A stretch of 64,000 nt of DNA from DUUI01 sp964627845 (GTDB taxonomy: Bacteria; Bacillota_I; Bacilli_A; Erysipelotrichales; Erysipelotrichaceae). Shown here in pieces: positions 1-8,943 of this stretch. Numbering within the stretch: position 1 is the stretch's first letter; each line of letters opens with the position of its first letter. The notes below the pieces were generated by a model that did not search any database, was not told the DNA's origin, and saw nothing but the letters and a program-made list of their open reading frames with translations. The stretch is from assembly GCA_964627845.1 (NCBI GenBank), contig CAZVKL010000002.1, positions 1 through 64,000 of the forward strand, given 5' to 3'. A program made the translations under genes and the position numbers.

Positions 1-137
1 TGGTTCTGGTTCTGACTCAATCGGTTCTGGGTCCGCCACAACAGGATCTTCTGTTTCATTAGGCTCTGAACTACAACCAGTTATTATCAACAACATTGTT
101 ATTAATACCATCAATAACTTTTTCAGACTCATCATTT
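1..137 (-). CDS. Lipoprotein, N-terminal part only
   Basis: Partial gene running off the left edge of the window. Read leftward it starts with Met-Met-Ser-Leu-Lys-Lys, followed by a hydrophobic stretch and the lipobox ITGC at about residues 18-21, so it is a type II signal peptide and the mature protein would be anchored to the membrane by the Cys. The residues after the Cys are rich in Glu, Pro, Asp and Thr (repeated PEP/SEP units), a typical flexible tether. A GGGGG ribosome binding site lies just upstream; either ATG (137 or 134) fits. The functional domain is outside the window, so no role can be given. Confidence 0.7.
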
Positions 138-208
138 AGTCCCCCTTTATTGATTTCATTTTAAAGGGAAACACTATTTCATTTAATTAATACTATTTTA
201 GACAAAAG

Positions 209-230
209 AAAAAGGTCGTAGAAACGACCA
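209..230 (-). terminator. Rho-independent terminator of ptsH
   Basis: Stem GGTCGT/ACGACC with loop TTCT (minus-strand reading), followed by TTTTTCTTTTG. It sits 34 bases beyond the ptsH stop codon. Confidence 0.8.
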
Positions 231-263
231 TTTACCTTGAAATTAAAATTGTTGAATTCTCAA

Positions 264-530
264 TTATTCGATAACTTTTTGAGTACGAAGCACTTCTTCG
301 ATTGTAGCAATTGCTTCTTCCTCGTCATCACCCTCAGCAGAAATAGTAACTTCAGACTGAGTAGGGATACCTAAACTCATTACACCCATAATCGATTTCA
401 TATTGACTGAACGACCTTTGTATGTAATTTTTACTTCACTCTTAAATTTACTAGCAGCATTAACAGCGACTGTAGCTGGGCGTGCGTGTAATCCTACTGG
501 ATCAACAACAAGAACTGTTTTCTCTTTCAC
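264..530 (-). CDS. ptsH: Phosphocarrier protein HPr
   Basis: Cytoplasmic phosphocarrier of the phosphotransferase system: it takes phosphate from enzyme I at His15 and hands it to EIIA domains. At 88 residues it has the family's usual length. The motif GLHARPAT places the active His at residue 15, and the regulatory site KSIMG puts Ser46 in the position phosphorylated by HPr kinase in Bacillota, where HPr-Ser-P is the CcpA corepressor. The start is a GTG behind a strong AAGGAGG. No ptsI follows, so it stands alone with its own promoter and terminator. It can serve the PTS permeases at 11-15.7 kb. Confidence 0.97.
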   Translation of the reverse strand: MKEKTVLVVDPVGLHARPATVAVNAASKFKSEVKITYKGRSVNMKSIMGVMSLGIPTQSEVTISAEGDDEEEAIATIEEVLRTQKVIE

Positions 531-558
531 ACTAAATCCTCCTTAACCTGTTGGTTGT

Positions 559-587
559 ATTGTAAACTATTCTAAGCTTATTTACAA
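559..587 (-). promoter_or_regulatory. ptsH promoter
   Basis: Minus-strand -35 TTGTAA (582-587), 17-base spacer, -10 TACAAT (559-564). It is followed by AAGGAGG and the GTG start of ptsH. The rest of the 531-691 gap shows nothing further. Confidence 0.7.
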
Positions 588-691
588 TATTTAGCCCCTT
601 TTTAGTTATATTATTCACTGATTACCACCTTCAATAAGAACCACTATGAATGAATATTACTTTGAGAGATCGCTCTTTTTTCTTGTTATGA

Positions 692-1147
692 CTATTTATG
701 ATACGTTTGATTATTCAAAATCTTAAACGATCGATACAATTGTTCCAATACCATAATTCTAGCTAACAAGTGAGGAAAGGTCATCTTAGACATAGATATT
801 TTGTCATTAGCACGATCAAGAATAGTTTGATTAAACCCTAAAGAACCGCCCAACACAAAGACAACACTCCCTTTACTAAGTGATTGGTCCACCAAATTAG
901 AGAACGCAAGCGAATCCATTGGTTGACTCTTCACATCAAAGATCACCACATAATCCGTTGGTTTTATTTGTTCTAACAGACGCGAGCTCTCATCATCAAT
1001 TAATTTAGTTTCCTCATACGAAGGATTTCCCTCTTTTAGTTCAACTAATTCCACCTTGTGAAATCGAGACAAACGCTTTAGATACTCTTGTTGGAGCGCT
1101 AACATTCCTTTTTCTTTCATCTTACCCACACAGAGAATCTTAATCAT
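692..1147 (-). CDS. rlmH: 23S rRNA pseudouridine(1915)-N3-methyltransferase RlmH
   Basis: SPOUT-family methyltransferase that N3-methylates pseudouridine 1915 in helix 69 of 23S rRNA. The SAM-binding knot shows in the segment VFVLGGSLGF and the C-terminal HLLARIMVLEQLYRSF, both hallmarks of RlmH/YbeA. The protein is 151 residues, the normal length. I place the start at the ATG at 1147 (MIKILCVGK), 5 bases after GGGGGT, rather than the upstream GTG at 1159. It overlaps the end of walJ by 8 bases and is the last gene of the dnaB cluster, as in Bacillus. Confidence 0.95.
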   Translation of the reverse strand: MIKILCVGKMKEKGMLALQQEYLKRLSRFHKVELVELKEGNPSYEETKLIDDESSRLLEQIKPTDYVVIFDVKSQPMDSLAFSNLVDQSLSKGSVVFVLGGSLGFNQTILDRANDKISMSKMTFPHLLARIMVLEQLYRSFKILNNQTYHK

Positions 1148-1880
1148 CTTGACCCCCACGAATCAGTTGATATTGGAGACCCACCTTAAGCGATTTAGTG
1201 TAATTAATCTCATCCAAGTATTTACGCACACTGGCTAATGCGACATCCGGATGATTCGCCTCCAAAGACATATGTGCTAAAACAATCTCAGATGTATTCT
1301 CCGTGACAATCTGTGATAAGTAATAACCACATTTCTCATTGCTTAAATGTCCTTTATCACTCATAATGCGCATCTTCGTGAGATAAGGTCTGTGTGAATT
1401 CAACAGCAACGCCGGATCATAATTACTCTCAAGAATAATGTAATTAGCATCGACACAATGAATCAAATCCTCATCTTTGATATAACCCGTGTCCGTAATG
1501 TACACCAATTTCTCATACCCATCAAATATGATGTATCCCATAACTATGTCACTATCATGGGATAGTTCAATTGGATAAAACGTTAAATCATTAATCTGAA
1601 AACCAGTATGTGAATGAACTAGGGTTACATCCTGAGCTTGTTCAACATGAAAAGGGGAATACATAGGCACTTCATAAAAATGCTTGATCTGACTGATATG
1701 ATCACTATGACTATGTGTCAAAACCAATGCATCTAAATCGGATAGCTTATAACCCAAATCATTAAAGCAGGACAACAAGTATTTTTTTGTCGTCCCACAA
1801 TCAATTAATATTTTACTCTCTCTGGTCTCAATCAGGCAGCTATTTCCCTTTGAGCCAGAGGCTAATAATGTGTATTTCAT
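1140..1880 (-). CDS. walJ: WalJ/YycJ/VicX-type metallo-beta-lactamase-fold hydrolase
   Basis: Metallo-beta-lactamase-fold protein of 246 residues with the zinc motif THSHSDH at residues 55-61. The opening ASGSKGNS and LIDCG are diagnostic of the YycJ/VicX/WalJ family. WalJ has 5'-to-3' double-stranded DNA exonuclease activity in Bacillota and usually lies in the walRK operon. Here the two-component genes walR and walK are absent and it sits between dnaB and rlmH. Its start overlaps the dnaB stop as ATGA, implying translational coupling. Confidence 0.9.
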   Translation of the reverse strand: MKYTLLASGSKGNSCLIETRESKILIDCGTTKKYLLSCFNDLGYKLSDLDALVLTHSHSDHISQIKHFYEVPMYSPFHVEQAQDVTLVHSHTGFQINDLTFYPIELSHDSDIVMGYIIFDGYEKLVYITDTGYIKDEDLIHCVDANYIILESNYDPALLLNSHRPYLTKMRIMSDKGHLSNEKCGYYLSQIVTENTSEIVLAHMSLEANHPDVALASVRKYLDEINYTKSLKVGLQYQLIRGGQDD

Positions 1881-3220
1881 CGTGTATCAATTAAATTGTC
1901 GAATTTGTTGACCTCTGGGGTAAACGCAAGTTTAACGGTCCCTGTTGGTCCATTTCTATGCTTGGCAATAATGACTTCAATCTCTTGTTGGCCATCCACT
2001 TCTGTCTTCTTCTCTTCATCATACTGACCATAATCTTCACGATACAACATCATGACAATGTCCGCATCTTGTTCAATCGATCCAGACTCACGGATATCCG
2101 ATAGGATTGGTCTTTGATCTTTTCTTTGAACCGTCAAACGAGACAGTTGAGACAGGGCAATGACTGGAACATCCAACTCACGCGCCAACCCTTTGAGTTG
2201 ACGAGAAATTAATGAAACTTGTTGTTGTCGATTATCCGAGAAATCCGTCGAATTAATCAACTGAATATAGTCAATGATGACCATCCCCAAATTATCATCA
2301 TTCTTTAATTTTCGGCACTTCGAAAAGATATCAGACATTTTAGTCGAAGGGGAATCATCAATATAAATCTTCGTCTTCTTAAAATCTAACACCGCATTAT
2401 TTAATACATTCCATAAATTGGTATTCATGTTATTCCCTGTTTGGAAGTTTTGAGATGGAATCAATGAACGAGCCGACAACATTCTAGTAACGAGTTGTTG
2501 AGCAGGCATCTCCAATGAGAACACCGCAATCGACTTATCCTTTTGGATCATTGCTGATTGTGCCGCAATATTGAGGGCAAACGCGGTTTTACCAACCGAT
2601 GGTCGAGCCGCTAAGATAATTAAGTCCCCTGGTTGAAAACCACGAGTATAATAATCCAATAAATTATACCCTGTCTTTAGACCTTTATTTTTAATCTTAC
2701 CCGACTCTAAATCTCTTAAATGATTCGCAACTTCCTGCGCTACTTGGCCACCCATTTTAAAGTCACCAGCACGTCGATCTCTAGTAATATTTAAAATCTT
2801 TTGTTCCGCATCATCTAAAATTAGATTAATATCCTGAGACCCTTGAGCTGCTTTAGAGATTTCCATCGTGCTCTCAATCAGGTGTCTTAATTGTGCTTTA
2901 TCTAAAATTAAACCCGCATAGTATTTTACATTAGACGATGTCGATGCATTTGAAGTTAAATTCGACAAGTAATCTAGACCGCCAATCGCATCCAGTTTAT
3001 TTCCATCCTTTAAAAACTGAGCCAATAATACAACATCTAAAACACTCTTTTGACGATAGAGCTCAATCATTTCACGATACAGTGTTTCATGATTCTTCAC
3101 ATAAAAATGTTCCGGTTTTAAATCTAATTCTAGAACCGTCTCCATTTGTTTTGAGTGAACAATTAAACCACCCAATAAAATACGCTCAGCTTCATTTGAG
3201 TAGGGCATTACATAGGTCAT
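1877..3220 (-). CDS. dnaB: Replicative DNA helicase DnaB (DnaC in Bacillus)
   Basis: Hexameric helicase that unwinds the fork and recruits primase. It is 447 residues, with the N-terminal domain at about 5-150 and the RecA-like domain with Walker A at about residues 205-213 (ARPSVGKTA), Walker B around MVIIDYIQL and the arginine-finger segment KHRNGPTG near the C-terminus. There is no intein. The ATG at 3220 is one base after the rplI stop (TAACATG). A second Met at residue 5 (MPYSNEAE) is a possible alternative, because homologues often begin close to this segment. Confidence 0.97.
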   Translation of the reverse strand: MTYVMPYSNEAERILLGGLIVHSKQMETVLELDLKPEHFYVKNHETLYREMIELYRQKSVLDVVLLAQFLKDGNKLDAIGGLDYLSNLTSNASTSSNVKYYAGLILDKAQLRHLIESTMEISKAAQGSQDINLILDDAEQKILNITRDRRAGDFKMGGQVAQEVANHLRDLESGKIKNKGLKTGYNLLDYYTRGFQPGDLIILAARPSVGKTAFALNIAAQSAMIQKDKSIAVFSLEMPAQQLVTRMLSARSLIPSQNFQTGNNMNTNLWNVLNNAVLDFKKTKIYIDDSPSTKMSDIFSKCRKLKNDDNLGMVIIDYIQLINSTDFSDNRQQQVSLISRQLKGLARELDVPVIALSQLSRLTVQRKDQRPILSDIRESGSIEQDADIVMMLYREDYGQYDEEKKTEVDGQQEIEVIIAKHRNGPTGTVKLAFTPEVNKFDNLIDTR

Positions 3221-3221
3221 G

Positions 3222-3671
3222 TTACTGTTTCTCTTTCAAGCGAACGATAATCTGACCAATTACACCTTTATGTAATTCAATATCAACACGATTAAGCCCT
3301 AAAGTAGAAATTGCTTTAGAATCCTTAATCTTACGCTTATCTAATTTTATTCCATACTGTTTTTCAAAGGCTTCAACCACTTGTTTTGTTGAGACAGAAC
3401 CAAAGACACGCCCTTCCTCACCGGTTGGCACTTCAAAAGAAACTTCCATCTCTTTCATTTTTTTAGCCAACTCTTGAGCTTCCTTCTTTTGTTGGTCCTT
3501 GGCGGCTTTCGCCTCATCTTTTTGTTGTTGGAGTTTATCTAAGGTATGTTTATTCGCATCAACCGCTAATTTTCGTGGGAATAAAAAGTTACGAGCATAC
3601 CCATCCGAAACATTGACGACATCTCCCTTTTTCCCATAATTTTTTACATCAGCTAACAGGATTACTTTCAT
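3222..3671 (-). CDS. rplI: 50S ribosomal protein L9
   Basis: L9 binds domain V of 23S rRNA and helps keep the reading frame. The 149-residue protein shows the N-terminal signature VILLADVKNYGKKGDVVNV, the long Lys/Glu/Gln connecting helix (about residues 38-80) and the C-terminal globular domain. The Met at 3671 is preferred because the AAAGGA box then has normal spacing; the in-frame Met six bases upstream would be too close. It overlaps the end of gdpP by 23 bases. Confidence 0.97.
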   Translation of the reverse strand: MKVILLADVKNYGKKGDVVNVSDGYARNFLFPRKLAVDANKHTLDKLQQQKDEAKAAKDQQKKEAQELAKKMKEMEVSFEVPTGEEGRVFGSVSTKQVVEAFEKQYGIKLDKRKIKDSKAISTLGLNRVDIELHKGVIGQIIVRLKEKQ

Positions 3672-5619
3672 TTTCATTTTCCTTTCTCATTTCAATCACA
3701 TCAATGACACGAGCTGTCACCGTTGTGACATCCGTATCTTCTTCTTGCATGGCAGCCGCTGTGAAATGGCCACCACCCCCCAAGGCTTCCATAAGCACTT
3801 GGACATTGACATTTCCTTTTGAACGAGCTGAAACACCCACTTTATTCTCTTGAATATTGGTTATAACAAAGCTCGCTTCAACACCCTCCACACTAAGGGC
3901 CTCATCGGCTACTTGAGAAATCATCGTACGACTCACAATTTTATCGTCATAGCTAATAATCACAAAGTTATCGATTAATTCAGCACGAGATAAAATATCT
4001 GATTTAAGTTCAAACTCTTCAAATGTATCTTTCATAAAGGAATCCGCCAATTGAGGATTCGCCTTTAACTGTCTAAGTTGGGCCGCTGCCTCAAAGGTTC
4101 TCGAACCACTGCGAACTCTAAAATGGTTGGTATCAATCAGCATTCCCGCATACATAATGGTCGCTTCTAATTCAGTAAGATCAATTGATTTGCGCTGATA
4201 CAAAAATAACTCCGTCACCATTTCACAGGTTGAACTAAAGGCCGTTTCAATATAGGCTAGGGCCGGATTAAATTTGAAATCAGAGGTGCGTCGATGATGA
4301 TCAATAATCGCAATCTTACCGACTTCATTAATGACATCTTGCGCATTCGACTGTGCCATTGAATGATGGTCTACCATAATCAATAGTGTCGATGGTTTCA
4401 ATAAAGAAATCGCTTCTTGCTCTGAAATTAAGTCATGTGCAGACGATAATTGAGAGAAATTCCGCTCAACCACTTTCTCTAGTTTTTCCTCTAAGCCGCC
4501 GGATTGTGTAATAATAGCCACCGGTTTTTTATACGATTGGACAATGCGTGACATTCCTAAGGCTGCCCCTAAACAGTCAAAGTCCATATTTGTATGACCC
4601 GCAATAATAACATTTTCTGAGTTTAACACCATATCTCGAATCGTTTGAGATAAGACACGTACTCTAACTTTCGATGTTTTCTCTTGAGCTTGCGTATTAC
4701 CACCAAAATATTGTATTTCTTGGTTATGTGATTTGACCGCCACTTGGTCACCACCACGACCCTGAGTTAGCTCTAGCGCCCGATTACTCATCTCTTCTAA
4801 GGCTGCGAAATCATTGGTTCCCTTTGAGAAGGCCATCGACAATGTAATCGATAAATCATTTTGACTCGACGCCCGTCTTGTTTGAGCTAATATATCAAAG
4901 TTTTCATTCACCAATTGTTGGAAGATACGCTCATTTAAGACCAACATAAAGCGATCGGCACGAATTCGACGAATAAACATGCCATGGTCTTTTGCCCATT
5001 TAATAATGGGTTGTCTGATTTGAACATCAATGGTAGACGCTTTTTGTTCATCATCATATTGTGTTTCATCTTGATAGTTATCAAAATGAACTAGGCCTAA
5101 CACGACACGATTATTTAAATAATCTTGAATCGCATTCTCTTGACGAGTCACATCTTTAACAAACAAGGTATTCCCTTGTTTAAATCGAGCAATTTTAAGA
5201 ATATAATTACGATAATTTACGACAATTTCATTTTGATTTCCGCGAATTAAATCACTCGTCTCAGGAATCCAGGTTGATATTTTTTCCCCTATAAATCGCT
5301 TGGATGAATTTTCAAAAAGTTCAGACATCCATTCAATGACATAGTTTTCATCGAAAGTGACTAACCCAATATCTCCAAACAACAATGCATCTTTAGCTTC
5401 TTTACCAAGGACTTGTTGGATTGAGATAAGTCGACTCCGTGATTGCCTAAAATTATAATAGACATTCGATAATAGGATGACCGCATTCACGATTAATAAA
5501 ATTAATAAGACAAACGGTAAAAATTCTTGGAAGAACTGGTAGCATAAAAAAACGATCACTAGTTGGACAATGTAAAATATCATGAGGATATTTATTTGTC
5601 GCTCAAATCTTTCGTTCAT
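3649..5619 (-). CDS. gdpP: Cyclic-di-AMP phosphodiesterase GdpP
   Basis: Membrane enzyme that hydrolyses c-di-AMP. About 656 residues: two N-terminal membrane segments (about 10-60), a PAS-like domain, a degenerate GGDEF domain, then DHH-DHHA1. The DHH motifs are visible as NMDFDCLGA, MVDHH and IDHHRRT, and DHHA1 as GGGGHFTAAA. The start at 5619 puts the GGAGGG box 7 bases upstream; the ATG two codons earlier would touch that box. The N-terminus overlaps the end of the yybS-like gene by 17 bases. The order yybS-gdpP-rplI-dnaB matches Bacillus. Confidence 0.95.
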   Translation of the reverse strand: MNERFERQINILMIFYIVQLVIVFLCYQFFQEFLPFVLLILLIVNAVILLSNVYYNFRQSRSRLISIQQVLGKEAKDALLFGDIGLVTFDENYVIEWMSELFENSSKRFIGEKISTWIPETSDLIRGNQNEIVVNYRNYILKIARFKQGNTLFVKDVTRQENAIQDYLNNRVVLGLVHFDNYQDETQYDDEQKASTIDVQIRQPIIKWAKDHGMFIRRIRADRFMLVLNERIFQQLVNENFDILAQTRRASSQNDLSITLSMAFSKGTNDFAALEEMSNRALELTQGRGGDQVAVKSHNQEIQYFGGNTQAQEKTSKVRVRVLSQTIRDMVLNSENVIIAGHTNMDFDCLGAALGMSRIVQSYKKPVAIITQSGGLEEKLEKVVERNFSQLSSAHDLISEQEAISLLKPSTLLIMVDHHSMAQSNAQDVINEVGKIAIIDHHRRTSDFKFNPALAYIETAFSSTCEMVTELFLYQRKSIDLTELEATIMYAGMLIDTNHFRVRSGSRTFEAAAQLRQLKANPQLADSFMKDTFEEFELKSDILSRAELIDNFVIISYDDKIVSRTMISQVADEALSVEGVEASFVITNIQENKVGVSARSKGNVNVQVLMEALGGGGHFTAAAMQEEDTDVTTVTARVIDVIEMRKENENESNPVS

Positions 5620-6502
5620 GCTCATCCCTCCAATACCCTGAGAGCGAAGTAAATAGACCAATTCCAATATGAATTGGCGCAAAAATTGATAGTGTAAAGA
5701 TAAACATTATTATACTATAAACCCGCCATTTATAAAAACGAGGATTCTTATAAAAGGCCAATAAACCCAGATAACTTAGATAGAAAAATCCAAGGGCTCC
5801 TAAAAACTTTATCGCTAATTGAATTGGTTGTAACTGTGGAAAATCCTGAACTTTAAACATCAGTAACATAAAGCCAGCACTAATCACCCCTAAATAGGCT
5901 GGATATTGAATTGATGAGAGCTTAACCCGTCTTACAGGTTCGTGTTTAAGATAGATAAATAAGATGGTACAAAGCATGTGGATGACAAACGCTTCTAAAA
6001 CCCCTTGTAAAATGATGGAGAGTAAGAAGATAAAGGTCACTAAACTAGTGAGTGAGGTCGAATCAACGACACTCATTGTTCGAACTAATTTAACGACTTG
6101 GTCGATTTGTTCTAAGATATTAAATTCAAAGATTGCCCCAAAAAGGAACATTGTCACCAAGTAGACGATGATAATGCCGATAAAACTTGTAAAGAACAAG
6201 TGTTTATCATTGAGTTTTCGTCGAACACCTTCTCCATAGACGATTCCGATCATTCCATACAACAAGGTTAAGACAACAAAATGGGGTGGGGTAATCATTA
6301 ATCCCAACATCAGGGTTGAAAACCATAGGACCAGTCCTGCTTTAAGAGCATATTCTTTGGTAAAAAACACATAAGGGATGGGGACAAAAAAAGGAATCAC
6401 TGCTAATAATAATCCAGCACTCAGTGTGTTGAGTGTTAGAAAAACGCCAACGATGGCTAACATCATGGCTCCAAAGGTGGTTTGTTTAACTTGATTTCTC
6501 AT
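5603..6502 (-). CDS. YybS-family (DUF2232) membrane protein
   Basis: Polytopic membrane protein of 299 residues with about eight hydrophobic segments. It resembles the YybS/DUF2232 family, whose members usually lie between rpsR and gdpP, exactly as here. The family is related to S-components of energy-coupling factor importers, but the ligand and role are not established. The ATG at 6502 follows AAAGGA with a 6-base spacer. It comes after the rpsR terminator, so this gene may begin a separate transcription unit running into gdpP, rplI and dnaB. Confidence 0.8.
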   Translation of the reverse strand: MRNQVKQTTFGAMMLAIVGVFLTLNTLSAGLLLAVIPFFVPIPYVFFTKEYALKAGLVLWFSTLMLGLMITPPHFVVLTLLYGMIGIVYGEGVRRKLNDKHLFFTSFIGIIIVYLVTMFLFGAIFEFNILEQIDQVVKLVRTMSVVDSTSLTSLVTFIFLLSIILQGVLEAFVIHMLCTILFIYLKHEPVRRVKLSSIQYPAYLGVISAGFMLLMFKVQDFPQLQPIQLAIKFLGALGFFYLSYLGLLAFYKNPRFYKWRVYSIIMFIFTLSIFAPIHIGIGLFTSLSGYWRDEHERKI

Positions 6503-6519
6503 TTTCTTTCCTTTCCCTA

Positions 6520-6547
6520 TAAAAAAGCGAACTACTCGAGTTCGCTC
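6520..6547 (-). terminator. Terminator of the rpsF-ssb-rpsR operon
   Basis: Minus-strand stem AGCGAACT/AGTTCGCT (8 pairs, loop CGAGT) followed by TTTTTTAT, a few bases after the rpsR stop. Confidence 0.88.
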
Positions 6548-6553
6548 TAATAA

Positions 6554-6784
6554 TTAGTCTTTAACGTAAGGAATCAAAGCCATTTGACGAGCACGCTTGA
6601 TTGCTGTTGCTAAAGGTCTTTGATATTTCGCTTTAGTACCAGATACTCGACGTGGAATGATTTTACCATTTTGTGAAATAAAACGGTTTAATAATTCTGT
6701 ATCTTTATAGTCGATGTAAGTGATTTTGTTCTTAGTAAAGTAACAAACCTTACGACGACCCGTTCTTTGTTTTCTAAAAGACAT
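6554..6784 (-). CDS. rpsR: 30S ribosomal protein S18
   Basis: Small-subunit protein that pairs with S6 on the platform. It is 76 residues, basic, with the family features CYFTKNKITYIDYKD and the C-terminal GTKAKYQRPLATAIKRARQ. It is the last gene of rpsF-ssb-rpsR, 20 bases after ssb, and is followed by a strong terminator. Cys is present near the N-terminus but no CxxC pair, so it is the zinc-independent form. Confidence 0.97.
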   Translation of the reverse strand: MSFRKQRTGRRKVCYFTKNKITYIDYKDTELLNRFISQNGKIIPRRVSGTKAKYQRPLATAIKRARQMALIPYVKD

Positions 6785-6804
6785 ATTTTTCTCCTCTATT
6801 TAGT

Positions 6805-7269
6805 TTAAAATGGGAGGTCATCACTAGCAATATCTAAGATTGGTTCTGAATCAAAATCGTCTTCAACCTGTGGTTGATTCATTGACGGTCTTGAATAACT
6901 TGAATCATCTGGGAAATATGGCTGTTGTTGGCTTTGAGCACTATCACGTTGAGCTCTTGATTCTAAGAAATCAAAGTTCTCAACCACAACATCGGTTGTG
7001 TAGACTCTTTGTCCATCACGCTCATAACTTCCTGTTTGAATTCGACCTTCGATACCCACTTGTGAGCCTTTGCCTAAATACTGATACATTGTTTCTGCGC
7101 GTTTATCCCAAACGACACATGAAATAAAGTCAGCATCTTGTCCTTGTGGATCGTTCGATTTGAAACGACGATTTACCGCTAAAGTAAAACGTGCATAAGA
7201 TTTCCCATTTTGGGTTTTACTTAGTTCAATATCTTTCGTTAAACGTCCAATTAAAATTACTTTGTTCAT
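6805..7269 (-). CDS. ssb: Single-stranded DNA-binding protein
   Basis: Tetrameric SSB that coats single-stranded DNA during replication and repair. It is 154 residues: an OB fold at about 1-105 (NKVILIGRLTKDIEL, GKGSQVGIEGRIQTGSY), a Gln/Ser/Pro/Asp-rich linker, and the conserved acidic tip DDLPF that binds partner proteins. It lies 5 bases after rpsF and 20 before rpsR. Confidence 0.97.
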   Translation of the reverse strand: MNKVILIGRLTKDIELSKTQNGKSYARFTLAVNRRFKSNDPQGQDADFISCVVWDKRAETMYQYLGKGSQVGIEGRIQTGSYERDGQRVYTTDVVVENFDFLESRAQRDSAQSQQQPYFPDDSSYSRPSMNQPQVEDDFDSEPILDIASDDLPF

Positions 7270-7274
7270 TCTAA

Positions 7275-7571
7275 TTACTCCTCTTCATCAAGTTTGATAA
7301 TTAAATGACGGACAATATCTTTATTGATTAACGCAATACGGTCAAATTCATCGATTCCAGTTGAGTCTGGAGCGCTGAATGTTGTCACAACGTAGTACCC
7401 TTGCTTCATAAAATTAATTTCATAAGCAAATTCACGTAAACCCCATTCGTCAACATTTTCAAGGGTTGCCCCATGATCTGTTAGAATGGCATGCATTCTC
7501 TCGATTAAAGCAGTTCTTGCTTCTTCCTCAAGATTTGCGTTTACGATGTACATTAATTCATACTTTCTCAT
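7275..7571 (-). CDS. rpsF: 30S ribosomal protein S6
   Basis: First gene of the rpsF-ssb-rpsR operon; S6 dimerises with S18 on the ribosome. It is 98 residues with the family opening MRKYELMYIV and the strand/helix order of the S6 fold. AGGAGGTG precedes the ATG. The leader (7572-7679, minus strand) has a TTGATT/TATGGT promoter-like pair about 16 bases apart and a short hairpin CCTT/AAGG just before the ribosome binding site. Other Bacillota regulate this operon through an S6:S18-binding leader, but I cannot confirm the fold by eye. Confidence 0.96.
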   Translation of the reverse strand: MRKYELMYIVNANLEEEARTALIERMHAILTDHGATLENVDEWGLREFAYEINFMKQGYYVVTTFSAPDSTGIDEFDRIALINKDIVRHLIIKLDEEE

Positions 7572-7679
7572 CGTACACCTCCTTTTGGTCTAATGGCCCT
7601 TTCGAGCAAGGAATAAATTATTATCTATTCGCCTAGTTACTCTACCATAATTATGCTTTAAAGTAAATCAATTCCTATC

Positions 7680-8096
7680 TTAATTGATATCAAATTCAAC
7701 CGAATAAGAACCATATTGATAACGAGGAAAGATTGTTTTGATATAGCGATAGTGTCCAGGAGATAATGGCTCACTTAAAATGAGTGGATAATTTACAGAG
7801 CTATTCTCTTTAACACCAATGAATTCACCAGCATCACCTTCACTCATACTAATCGAAGTAACGTTTGTCCATTTGTCATCTTCATAAACTTGAATGTAAT
7901 CTGAGTGTTGGAGTTCAATATAGCCACTGGTATGATTGATGACAGTGATTTCAAGATGCGATTGATCAAGGACGGTTACTTTTAACTGAAAATCATCATT
8001 TTGATTAAGTTCTCCAAAATCAGGTTCGGGTTGTGCCGGTTCACTAACTTGACTACAACTCGTTAATAATACGAATAAGAGAATTAAAACTTTCAT
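7680..8096 (-). CDS. Small lipoprotein, unknown function
   Basis: 138 residues starting at the ATG at 8096, which has AAGGAGTG at good spacing; the GTG three codons earlier overlaps that box. A hydrophobic signal (KVLILLFVLL) ends in the lipobox LTSC, so it is a membrane-anchored lipoprotein. The mature part looks like a small beta-sandwich (alternating hydrophobic strands, LEITVINHTSGYIELQ and similar), reminiscent of Ig-like domains found in Bacillota lipoproteins. I do not recognise the family. No terminator is evident, so transcription may run on toward rpsF. Confidence 0.75.
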   Translation of the reverse strand: MKVLILLFVLLTSCSQVSEPAQPEPDFGELNQNDDFQLKVTVLDQSHLEITVINHTSGYIELQHSDYIQVYEDDKWTNVTSISMSEGDAGEFIGVKENSSVNYPLILSEPLSPGHYRYIKTIFPRYQYGSYSVEFDIN

Positions 8097-8234
8097 TAAT
8101 CTCACTCCTTTAACTAAACAATATCATAAAGTGTCGACCACTGTAGTAAGAATCAACCAATGGTCTTGCTTCAAACTTTAAATGTTAGTAAAAAACAAGA
8201 TATCACAAGAAGTCAACTGTATAGTTACAATATC

Positions 8235-8266
8235 TTGACCAAAGAAAAAAGATAATATGATATACT
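8235..8266 (+). promoter_or_regulatory. Probable promoter of the ispD-like pair
   Basis: -35 TTGACC (8235-8240). Two -10 choices lie downstream: TATGAT (8256-8261, spacer 15) and TATACT (8261-8266, spacer 20). Neither spacing is ideal, so the exact -10 is uncertain. AGAGG precedes the ATG at 8295. The rest of the 8097-8234 gap shows nothing else. Confidence 0.5.
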
Positions 8267-8294
8267 TATTGGTAAAGTTAGAGGTTTAAATTGT

Positions 8295-8942
8295 ATGAAA
8301 TACACTGCATTAATAATCGCTGCTGGAAAGGGCGTCTCAAAAGGAAAATCTTACGATAAGATGTTTAAAGTCCTTAAGAAATACCAAACGACTGTATTGG
8401 AAAAATCGACACAGTTATTTTTAGATGACCCGCGTTGTTCACAGGTCGTCATCGTGACCAACCCTAAAGATATGAAAGATGTGGTTTTAGGTCATACCCA
8501 TGAAAAAATTGTTCATGTTAATGCAGGTCCAACCCGACAAGAGTCCGTATTCTTGGGTTTAATGGCCGTTAAAGAAGAAACGGTCTTAATTCATGATGGA
8601 GCTCGTCCTTGGGTCGATACTGACAGCATTGACCGTTTATTAGAAGCGATGGAAACAGAGAAGGCAGCAATCTTAGCGATTAATGTCTCTGATACCATTA
8701 AAGAAGTGAGCGATGATTATGTGACTAAAACCATAGATCGTTCTAATTTAATGATTACTCAAACGCCTCAAGCTTTTGAAACGAGTTTAATTATAGATGC
8801 GTATTTAAAAATATTTGAACACCAAGATACTGTGATGGAAGATGCCCAAGCGGTTGAACTGACGTCTAATACGAAAATTAAAATTGTTCAAGGATCTTCA
8901 ATGAATAATCGTATCTTATCCATTTCAAATGAAAACAACTGA
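8295..8942 (+). CDS. Diverged IspD-like cytidylyltransferase, first tandem copy
   Basis: 215 residues of the IspD/TarI nucleotidyltransferase family. It keeps the N-terminal loop AAGKG, the metal/nucleotide motif HDGARPWV, the segment SDTIKEV and TQTPQAFET. It departs from normal IspD in two places: the Arg of the GxGxR loop is replaced (GKGVSKGKSYDK), and the C-terminal catalytic Lys (K213 in E. coli IspD, in a motif like NxKIT) is Arg here (NNRILSIS), with the tail ending early. It may be a relaxed or re-purposed duplicate making a different CDP product. It overlaps or abuts the next copy, so both are co-translated. Confidence 0.8.
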   Translation: MKYTALIIAAGKGVSKGKSYDKMFKVLKKYQTTVLEKSTQLFLDDPRCSQVVIVTNPKDMKDVVLGHTHEKIVHVNAGPTRQESVFLGLMAVKEETVLIHDGARPWVDTDSIDRLLEAMETEKAAILAINVSDTIKEVSDDYVTKTIDRSNLMITQTPQAFETSLIIDAYLKIFEHQDTVMEDAQAVELTSNTKIKIVQGSSMNNRILSISNENN

Positions 8943-8943
8943 T

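Noticed and set aside
665..682. Short hairpin AGAG/CTCT followed by TTTTTT on the plus strand between ptsH and rlmH
   Set aside because: No rightward gene ends here and the stem has only four pairs; the leftward strand has no T-run.
2938..3255. 105-codon rightward frame antisense to dnaB/rplI
   Set aside because: It is the reverse shadow of two highly conserved genes and shows no ribosome binding site or recognisable domain.
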